Assembly (NCBI GenBank): GCA_037042915.1
Contig: CM073196.1
Coordinates: 4,092,001-4,156,000 of the forward strand
Source of the DNA: Auricularia sp. M13
Taxonomy: Eukaryota > Basidiomycota > Agaricomycetes > Auriculariales > Auriculariaceae
Reading direction: 5' to 3'
Length of the DNA: 64,000 nucleotides
This document shows positions 57,472-64,000 of the stretch, piece after piece. Position numbers and translations under genes: made by a program. Below the pieces are notes generated by a model. It was not told the origin of the DNA, did not search any database, and was given only the letters and a program-made list of their open reading frames with translations. How positions within the stretch are numbered: the stretch's first letter is position 1; every line of letters starts with the position of its first letter.

Positions 57472-58469
57472 TTAGCGGCCCTTGCCACCCTTCATCTGCT
57501 GCTTCGACACCTTGGGCGCGCCGCCTGCTGGGCGGGGTGCTACGGGCTGTGCGGGCGAGCGAGCGTCAATTCGGATATTCGAGCAGAGAAGCGGTATGGG
57601 GAAGAATGGGAGTACGGACCTTCGCCTTCTTGGTCTCCTTCTCCTTCTTCGCGTCCTTGGCCTTCTTGATGGCGGCCTCGCGCGCCGAGGCGCGCGCGGC
57701 GGGCGCCTGGTTGCGGCGGGCGATGATGGTGGCGAGGTCGGCGCCGACGATGCCGCGCTGGTGCTTGACGGTGCGGCGGGCGCGCTTCTTCGCGACCTCC
57801 TCCGTGATGCCCTTCTTGTGCATGCGCCGGAAGACGACGGTCCAGGCGATCTTGCGCGGGTTCTTGCGCTGGTGCGTCAACGATTCCGACTTGGACGTCG
57901 AGAACCGGAAAATCTGCACAGAAAAGATGGACAACATGTTAGCAACTTGTAAGCAGAGAGATATGCAGAGTGTAGGAGCGAAATGGGCGAGAATGACAAG
58001 GTGTGGGATGGAAATTAAGCGAGTGAAACAAAGGACAATGTAAAAGGTAAAACAGATAATATTGGAAGCAAAGGACGCGGATTTGATCGTGATAGAAAAA
58101 TAATACGATGCATTAGGATAGGCATAGTTGCAGCAGAATACGGGGATTGGCAAGGATGCATGACACAAATGTCTCGGAATGAAGGCTGAATACCGCGGAA
58201 ATGGTTGCAGGGATAACAAGTAATGGTGTAGAAGGGCGAGGTAATGGTATTGGAGAGCCAAGTAATGGAGCGAGCACGTTGAAGTAATGGGGCGCGGACA
58301 GAATAACATTTCGCGCCGACGCACCTTGCCATCACCACGGACGAAGAGCTTGCCCTTGGACGGGTAGATCTTGTAGCCAGAGAACGTATCAATCTCGAGT
58401 TTCTACAAAATAAAATCGCGCTGTTAAAGGCGCGACGCTGAGCAGCCACGGGCAGGTACGTACGACCAT
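57472..58469 (-). CDS. RPL24: 60S ribosomal protein eL24
   Basis: This is a component of the large cytosolic ribosomal subunit. The first coding exon is only ATG GTC (58469-58464). A GTACGT intron leads to exon 2 at 58402, KLEIDTFSGYKIYPSKGKLF and VRGDGK. Intron 2 (58324-57914, 411 nt) is unusually long. Exon 3 reads IFRFSTSKSESLTHQRKNPR, KIAWTVVFRRMHKKGITEEV and TVKHQRGIVGADLATIIARR, then a Lys/Ala-rich region. A final intron joins KKAK to PVAPRPAGGAPKVSKQQMKG and GKGR, with TAA at 57472-57474. Sequence, length and exon order fit eL24 well. The start near MV-KLEID differs slightly from the more usual MK-start, caused by the six-nucleotide first exon. Confidence 0.95.
58217..58290 (-). repeat. 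Four 21-22-nt spaced GTAATGG repeats inside eL24 intron 2
   Basis: GTAATGG (CCATTAC in the sense strand of eL24) occurs at 58220, 58241, 58262 and 58284, spaced 21, 21 and 22 nt. Bases around the core are partly shared (CAAGTAATGG, GAGGTAATGG, CAAGTAATGG, GAAGTAATGG). Confidence 0.8.
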
Positions 58470-60099
58470 CTGAAATGAACCAGCGCGCACGGGCAAAGAA
58501 AAGAGCAGCAAGGAATTCAAAGTCAGACAGGCAGCAAGACGCGGGTGGCCGGGCGAGCGCGCACCTTGACGGCGGCAGCGGCGGCCTGGCCTGATTATTT
58601 GGGTGGTGGGTCGGGAGGGGGTTGTGGGTTCGTGTAAGGTTCGGCCCCGCCCGGGTTACTTCCGGTAACTGTACAGCCCGCCAACTCGGCGCCGAGGGGT
58701 CTCCAAATCACTCCTCATGCAGCGTCATGCGACGTACACCATGGCAAAATTATATCCTAAAACGCTTCTGAAAGATACACGTATTTCACAGGAAATGGCT
58801 CTCACGTCGCGCTTCTGCAGGATTGAAAGAGCATTGGACCCAATACTAGCCGGGAAATTGATTGCAGTTTCTTCTCTCCTGTGCCTTTTTGAGCTCCTGA
58901 ACCAAGATTTTCAAGTTTTCCCATTCTCAACCGCGATATCGGACATAAGCAGCACGAACTCCGACGGTCTCTTTCTGCCACTTCCGCTACCACCGTGATA
59001 TAAGCAAACTCTCGCCGCGCCCTGACCCTGATATGGAACAGGCTGCGTGCGTTAGCGCAAAGTAAATCTACATCTCAAGAGGCCAGCTTGCATCGCGTTC
59101 GCCGCCCATTCTGACTTTTGACACGCAGCTCGAACTGGGCAACCGCGCTTTCTGCTCGTACCTCTGTCTTCTAAGAAATAGCCTCTGGCGTGCGACTGAA
59201 CTTCGTGCAGACAGATTCTGCGTCTGCGCTGGCCCAGTTGGGACGATGCCGCGGAAACAGGTTGCCCCGCTGGCCTACCTTCATGCTTGAAATTTTGTCG
59301 TTCATGAGTCCGGCAGAGGATTGGGTGTCTCTCGCATAGATGACAATTTCCTGACGCGCGAAATAACCGAGCGTTACCTGTATACATCGCTCAGGTTGCG
59401 CCTTGTACTCGTGCCAAGTTTCGCGGCGACTTTCGAGTCGCCCTACCATGGTCTTGTACTTCGAGTCCTCTCACTCCACTCGGTCTGCTCGACCGATCAC
59501 GACCCTTCTAACACGCCCTGCTTTGTGCTCTAATAGCGCGAAACCGGTGACGACCTCTCTGACGATTCAACTGCACGATGTCTTGCATACAGCACAGACG
59601 CGGATATTACTGGCGACAAAACACGACGGCTGCAGCACCGGATTGCACTGTATTATGGCGATGGCAATGTCCTTTGACGCTCGCGTGCGATAATTGGGTG
59701 ACGTTGCTTGGACACACACTTCGCCTTGAAGCTTGAAGGCCACAGCTTCGCGTGCGGCAACGTCTGACTCGCAGCCGCCCTGGCCCGGGTTCTTCACCTG
59801 CGAACCTGTGCGACCTGCTTTCGTCTTTGCCGTTGCGCGATGCTATGCAGTGCTTCTCTCCTCGCCCAGACCGTTCTTCTCGGCCATTCTCTCCATAGGG
59901 GACCTCATTAAATGACCACTTGTCCGATTCAATTGCGCGGGTACGACTGGCGACAGAAACGGCTGCAGCGCCGGATTGAACTCTATTATGGCGCTGGGCA
60001 ATGTCCTTTGGGCGGTACTGTATCTATCGCATGAAAACGACCGACAGGATTTTGTGACGACAGGAAACTTGAACGCCACTCTGCCTAGCTCTTCACTCT
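58470..60099. other. Intergenic with an internal diverged duplication
   Basis: No confident gene is present; ORFs of 60-110 residues on both strands lack motifs. The stretch contains a diverged direct duplication, listed separately (59541-60035). Confidence 0.45.
59541..60035. repeat. Diverged direct duplication, copies about 350 bp apart
   Basis: The copy near 59560-59685 contains GATTCAACTGCACG, ACTGGCGACAAAACA, GGCTGCAGCACCGGATTGCA and TATTATGGCGATGGCAATGT. The copy near 59915-60015 contains GATTCAATTGCGCG, ACTGGCGACAGAAAC, GGCTGCAGCGCCGGATTGAA and TATTATGGCGCTGGGCAATG. The blocks occur in the same order and orientation. Confidence 0.75.
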
Positions 60100-61356
60100 T
60101 CAGGCAGCGCGCGAGGTGACGGCGGTGGTCCCAGGGAGGCTTGTGCTGGTGATGATGGGGCTCGTCGCCGGGCGGCTGGTGATGGGGCTGGTCGCAGGGC
60201 GGCTGGTGATGGGGCTCGTCGCCGGGCGGCTGGTGATGGGGCTGGTCGCAGGGCGGCTGGTGATGGGGCTGGTCGCCGGGCGCGACGTGGTCGAACTCGT
60301 CGCAGGACGCGAGGTAGTGGAGCTCGCCGCAGGACGCGAGGTAGTGGAGCTCGTCGCAGGACGCGAGGTCGTGGAGCTCGTCGCAGGACGCGAGGTAGTG
60401 GAGCTCGTTGCAGGCCGCGAAGTGGTGGGGCTCGTCGCAGGGCGCGAGGTGGTAGAGCTGGTCGCAGGGCGAGACGTGGTAGGGCTTGTCACCGGGCGCG
60501 AGGTGGTGGAGCTCGTCGCAGGGCGCGTGGTAGAACTTGTCACCGGGTGCGACGTGATGACGGTGGTGCCGCTGCCCGGGGCGGGGACAGTCGTGGCGCT
60601 GCCGCCGCCTCCAACAATCGAAGTGGTAGCGCCTCCGCCGACGACCGAAGTAGTGGCGCCTCCGCCGACGACCGACGTGGTAGCGCCTCCGCCGACGACT
60701 GAGGTCACAGCACCACCACCACCAACGACCGAGGTAACAACTCCTCCGCCGCCCACGACAGACGTAACCGCACCGCCGCCACCGACGACTGAGGTAACGG
60801 CGCCTCCGCCTGGAACGGTCGTTGCGCCTCCACCGCCGACGACCGAGGTAACAGCTCCTCCGCCGCCGACGACGACCGAGGTAACAGCGCCACCTCCGCC
60901 CACGACAGACGTAACTGCACCGCCGCCACCAACGACGGAGGTCACGGCGCCGCCGCCTGGAACTGTCGTTGCGCCTCCACCGCCGACGACCGAAGTGACA
61001 GCTCCTCCGCCGCCGACGACCGAGGTAACAGCGCCACCTCCGCCCACGACAGACGTAACTGCACCGCCGCCACCAACGACGGAGGTCACGGCGCCGCCGC
61101 CTGGAACTGTCGTTGCGCCTCCACCGCCGACAACCGAAGTGACAGCTCCTCCTCCGCCGACGACCGAGGTAACAGCTCCTCCGCCGCCGCCGCTGCCTAC
61201 GACTGTAGTAGCAGAGCCTCCACGAGCGGCTACCGGAGCCTCAAGAATGTATGCATCAGTACATCTGCGCTCCAGCTGCAGTGAACGTGCAATCACCTCA
61301 GCAACAGGAGCAGCAAGTGCGGTAGCAATGAGGACAAAGGCAAAAAGCAATTTCAT
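60100..61356 (-). CDS. Secreted repeat protein with Gly4-Val/Ser/Thr array and Ser/Thr/Pro stalk
   Basis: I do not recognise a named family. The start MKLLFAFVLIATALAAPVAE at 61356 is a signal peptide with cleavage likely after ALA. An upstream frame extension to 61524 lacks such a signal and crosses the TATA region, so it is not used. After a short unique part (RSLQLERRCTDAYILEAPVA) come about 20 units of GGGGAVTSVV. These are arranged in a higher-order period of 144-147 bp marked by ATTVPGGG. The C-terminal third is a 9-residue Ser/Thr/Pro repeat (SRPATSSTT-like), likely O-glycosylated. Only one Cys remains after the signal. No GPI signal is obvious. A structural or adhesive cell-wall role is an inference. 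It is intronless, and a similar but shorter gene lies 1.26 kb upstream on the same strand. Confidence 0.8.
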   Translation of the reverse strand: MKLLFAFVLIATALAAPVAEVIARSLQLERRCTDAYILEAPVAARGGSATTVVGSGGGGGAVTSVVGGGGAVTSVVGGGGATTVPGGGAVTSVVGGGGAVTSVVGGGGAVTSVVGGGGAVTSVVGGGGATTVPGGGAVTSVVGGGGAVTSVVGGGGAVTSVVVGGGGAVTSVVGGGGATTVPGGGAVTSVVGGGGAVTSVVGGGGVVTSVVGGGGAVTSVVGGGATTSVVGGGATTSVVGGGATTSIVGGGGSATTVPAPGSGTTVITSHPVTSSTTRPATSSTTSRPVTSPTTSRPATSSTTSRPATSPTTSRPATSSTTSRPATSSTTSRPATSSTTSRPAASSTTSRPATSSTTSRPATSPITSRPATSPITSRPATSPITSRPATSPITSRPATSPIITSTSLPGTTAVTSRAA

Positions 61357-62616
61357 CGTAAGGTATAGTACCGTAGAGCGTGGGCGGGAGATGAGTCTAG
61401 GTGAGGGTGAGGAGTGAGGAGATGTTCTCGGGTCTTTCGCATTGTGCATCTTTATAGGAGCGCAGGCTGTCATTGTCATCCGTATCCCGCGACCATGGAT
61501 CTCGCAAGTCCCACGTGCTCCCACGTGCGGATCGGCGCCGACTGCGCAAGTTGTCGCAGCGTCTTTGATCTTTGTTGGGTTTGTTAATATTCATACTGTA
61601 ACACTGATTTCATGCAGGCACAGTGCGGTGCATCCATCGTCATTTCTCTGCATGCCAGTGGGAATGCTGATCGCCCAGGTACCTCGCTCGGACTTGTAGA
61701 TGTTCGCTGTGGGATACTTGCCAACTGTAGAGTTAGGCAGTCTGCGTGTTGCTTGTGGGCGCTCCGAGTACGGCGCCGCCCCTGCGCATCCGCAGTTCCG
61801 CAGTGTGAATTGCCCTACGATCCAATAGCGGGCGACTACGCCATCGTCTTCGACAGTTCGCAGCGCCTTGAAGCCCAGAGATTCCATTGACAAACCATGT
61901 CAATGAGTCTGCCCGGTGAAGCCACGCCGAGGCCGTGGAAAGAGCCGCTGATCGTAGACTCTCACCATGAATTCATGACGAGCGAACCAGGTGAACCGAA
62001 GACCACGAAGAGAATCTATGCACCAGTATCGATGACGTGCTTGGGCTCGTACCTGCGAGTAGATTCTCCTAACCTTCTCGACGGCCGGTGCTGCGCGCCT
62101 GGTCCGTTCTCATCGCAACGGGAAGAATCGCACTCAGACGCTCTTGAGTGTTTGCGTATCAGTCTTTACATTGCCACTTACTTCCCATACCAGTACCCAC
62201 TGTACCCATAGCACAATGCCCGCGCAGTCTACAGTACTCGCGCTGCAATACTCGATGTCTGGTTCAACTTGACGCTTTTTCTGCCGAGATCTTCTATCCG
62301 AATGACTGGCTCGTCCGCCTGCGACGCTCGAACAATCCGAACATGGGACGGCGCTGGCTGGTTACGCGCACAACTATGATCAAGAGTTCTGAGCACCGAA
62401 TGCCGGCATTCGACAGCTCCCGTGTAATCGCTCGGGCTCCATCTGCGATTCTGTACATCGATGAACCCCAATTAGGCTCACGACCAATACCGGGCAAGCA
62501 GCTACATAGCAGTCTCATCCATGTTGTCCTCTATACTGGCGACAAATTGTGGCACGTCTAGCACGGTACCGGTCTAACGCTGCGAGTCTGTTCAATCTTC
62601 TAGAGACTTTCTATTC
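61357..62616. other. Spacer between the two secreted repeat genes
   Basis: It holds the upstream region of the larger repeat gene and the 3' flank of the smaller one. ORFs at 61591-61893 (-) and 62148-62561 (+) have no recognisable features. Confidence 0.5.
61450..61457 (-). promoter_or_regulatory. TATA box of the larger secreted repeat gene
   Basis: CTATAAAG on the minus strand lies about 95 nt upstream of the start codon at 61356. This resembles the TATA placement of the neighbouring repeat gene. Confidence 0.65.
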
Positions 62617-63061
62617 CTATTCAACTGTTTCAGAGGCGATGCCCGTGGGAATCTCACCTGTACGCCCGATGTCGCCAACGAACGTCCCGGTCGGTACAGG
62701 GATGGATCCTCCCATGGGACCTGTAGCTGTGGTTGCCGAGACAGTGCCAGTGGGAATCACGCCAGTGCCACCGATGCCACCGATGGACGTGCCAGTGGGC
62801 ACAGGAAGAGGGCCGCCGAAGGGTCCTACGCCAGTGGTGGCAGAGACGATTCCAGTGGGGATGACGCCACTACCGCCGATACCGCCGACAGATGTGCCAG
62901 GGGGAACTGGGAGAGGACCTCCGACTACGGCTCGGACAATGTTCTGCGAAGTTGTCAACCCTACTGCTCGTTAATGGACGTGTCTGATGCAACTTCACCT
63001 CAGCGACCGGTGCAGCGGTGACGAAGACAGACAGAGCGATAAAGGCAAGAAGTGGCTTCAT
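62617..63061 (-). CDS. Small secreted repeat protein, neighbour of the larger one
   Basis: The start MKPLLAFIALSVFVTAAPVA at 63061 is a clear signal peptide that resembles that of the 60.1-61.4 kb protein (MKxLLAFxxxxxxxxAAPVAE). An intron beginning GTGAAG right after APVAE and ending TTCGCAG joins NIVRAVVGGPLPVPPG. The mature protein is three imperfect copies of a 35-36-residue unit containing GGPLPVPTGTSIGGIGGTGV followed by IPTGxVSATTxxGP, ending in GIASETVE at 62617. No Cys is present in the mature part. The repeat differs from the neighbour's, but the signal region, orientation and TATA spacing match. Probably an extracellular or cell-wall small secreted protein; no function can be assigned. 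Confidence 0.75.
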
Positions 63062-63558
63062 ACGGAACTATGGATCCAGCGACGTGAGATTTTCGAGCCG
63101 TGAAGTTGCGGTGCAGACGAGATTCTGGGGCTGACCAGCTTGCTGCGGCGAGAGGAAGAGGTTTATATTTAAGCTTTGATGATGCGATCTCTCACATCGC
63201 AAGAATCGCGGGACAAAACTGCGCGCAGCAGCGGAGAGATGTTCTTCCCAAGTTTTTCCAGTCTCATCCGTCCTTCTATGGCCGGGCTACGGCCAAGTGC
63301 CGGAAGCTTGCCTCAATTTGTAAACTTGAGCACTTAGCTGTTCCGCAGCTGCGTCTTGAAAACCACGTGCTGCGCACGTGATCTGACAATACTTACACAG
63401 ATTCAGTGCAAAGCCAGTAGAGAGAAAGTCTGCGCAAGATGTTGGAGGAAGGAACCTTTGTAGGCAACTCATCTAACAAAATGCTATCGATACAAGTTCT
63501 TTGGCGAGCGGGAAGGATGTTCTCGTATTCTATATATATGCCGAGCGAACATCGACAT
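63062..63558. other. Upstream region of the small secreted repeat gene
   Basis: It contains the TATA box at 63162-63169. No coding feature is supported; short ORFs on both strands are shadows. Confidence 0.5.
63162..63169 (-). promoter_or_regulatory. TATA box of the small secreted repeat gene
   Basis: AATATAAA on the minus strand lies about 105 nt upstream of the start codon at 63061. Confidence 0.65.
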
Positions 63559-64000
63559 CTACAACGTGTACCGGAAGTCAGGTGCACGGTCGCCCAACTC
63601 TCGGAGCTCATGAATGGACAACTCTTGCTTGTTCGGTATTTGCGCATGCCGGTCACGCTGCCCGTTAATGCGCTTGTATAGCACGACGAGTAGCGGCACG
63701 ACGATGAGGCCAATTCCGAGGAATCCGAGCTCTACGCCATCTAGACGTCGATTAATCAGTGGCTCGAGCAGCTTGAAGGCGCTAGGAACAACTCACGTCC
63801 AATAACGTAGCGGGGTGCGTCTTGCGTCCTGAAAATGTTGCTTGCGACTGCTCCCCCGAAGTTGCCGATGCCGATGTGTGCAGCCATGGAGATACCGCGC
63901 TTATATTGGCCAGCGACTATTCACCGGTCACCTGGAGTTCTCCGTGGGCTAAACCAGCGTACCATTATTCCCGAGCCAGGCGACTAGTACTGGAAACGCG
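63559..64000 (-). CDS. MFS transporter, allantoate-permease (Dal5) type, 3' part only
   Basis: This is the C-terminal end of a major facilitator transporter of the anion:cation symporter (Dal5/Tna1-like) family; the 5' part lies beyond the window. Exons read PVLVAWLGNN, then AGQYKRGISMAAHIGIGNFG and GAVASNIFRTQDAPRYVIG, and then GVELGFLGIGLIVVPLLVVL with YKRINGQRDRHAQ. The motif series WLGNN, AGxYKRG, GIGNxGGAVASN and QDAPRYxxGH is characteristic of this family. The soluble tail ends LRELGDRAPDFRYTL, with TAG at 63559-63561. Two introns are seen: one near 63912-63957 splitting the Val of NNVAG, and one near 63740-63796 splitting the His of IGHG. The substrate is unknown; family members carry nicotinate, pantothenate, allantoate or similar anions. 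Confidence 0.9.

Noticed and set aside
57914-58324. Intronic snoRNA in eL24
   Set aside because: No box C (RTGATGA) with box D (CTGA) pair was found in the sense strand; the CCATTAC repeats do not resemble snoRNA boxes.
1-64000. CRISPR arrays, operons and ribosome binding sites
   Set aside because: The window is fungal nuclear DNA; no regularly spaced direct repeats with spacers were seen, and bacterial-type signals do not apply.

Overview
The window is nuclear DNA from a filamentous basidiomycete fungus, most probably an Agaricomycete. The evidence is compact genes broken by many introns of about 45-60 nt with GTRNGT-like donors, GC-rich coding sequence, F-box/LRR genes of the type expanded in mushroom-forming fungi, and a DUF6535-like membrane-protein relic typical of that class. 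I see no CRISPR array, rRNA or tRNA gene, recognisable viral element or intact transposon. Most gene models span introns, so the coordinates run from start codon to stop codon and include introns.

Layout, 0-19 kb: a 5'-truncated TAF7 (TFIID subunit), a many-exon USP48-type deubiquitinase, an MDR oxidoreductase convergent with it and divergent from SDH4 (succinate dehydrogenase membrane anchor), an unrecognised Cys- and Lys-rich small protein, an aldo-keto reductase, a membrane-anchored SGNH hydrolase, an F-box protein and the OTU1 deubiquitinase. 19-34 kb: an SDR oxidoreductase, a large Crb2/Rad9/53BP1-type checkpoint mediator (Tudor plus tandem BRCT), an orphan F-box-like ORF, an S9 prolyl-oligopeptidase-family peptidase, an unknown membrane protein and an APC-family amino-acid permease. 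34-38 kb is gene-poor. 38-49 kb: a Pro/Gln-rich nuclear-type protein with a 1.1-kb pyrimidine-rich intron, the copper chaperone ATX1, an F-box/LRR protein and a BRI3-like small membrane protein with a 0.6-kb pyrimidine-rich intron. 49-64 kb: a decayed DUF6535-like gene, an unknown membrane protein, another F-box/LRR protein, a J-domain/ankyrin protein, ribosomal protein eL24, two neighbouring secreted repeat proteins and the 3' end of an MFS transporter.

The genes do not form one pathway. Housekeeping genes (TAF7, SDH4, eL24, ATX1, OTU1, USP48, Crb2) are mixed with lineage-specific ones (F-box/LRR, repeat-rich secreted proteins, unknown membrane proteins). Ubiquitin biology recurs (two deubiquitinases, three to four F-box genes), which is probably just the high genomic frequency of these families.

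The observations I would look at first are: (i) the USP48 catalytic-cysteine box lies alone on a 39-nt phase-0 exon flanked by two GC-AG introns, so skipping it would give an in-frame, catalytically dead protein; (ii) two adjacent secreted genes with matching signal peptides and TATA placement encode unrelated tandem repeats, one a Gly4-rich array plus a Ser/Thr/Pro stalk; (iii) unusually long pyrimidine-rich introns sit in three genes while nearly all other introns are about 50 nt; and (iv) four phased 21-22-nt repeats lie in the long eL24 intron.
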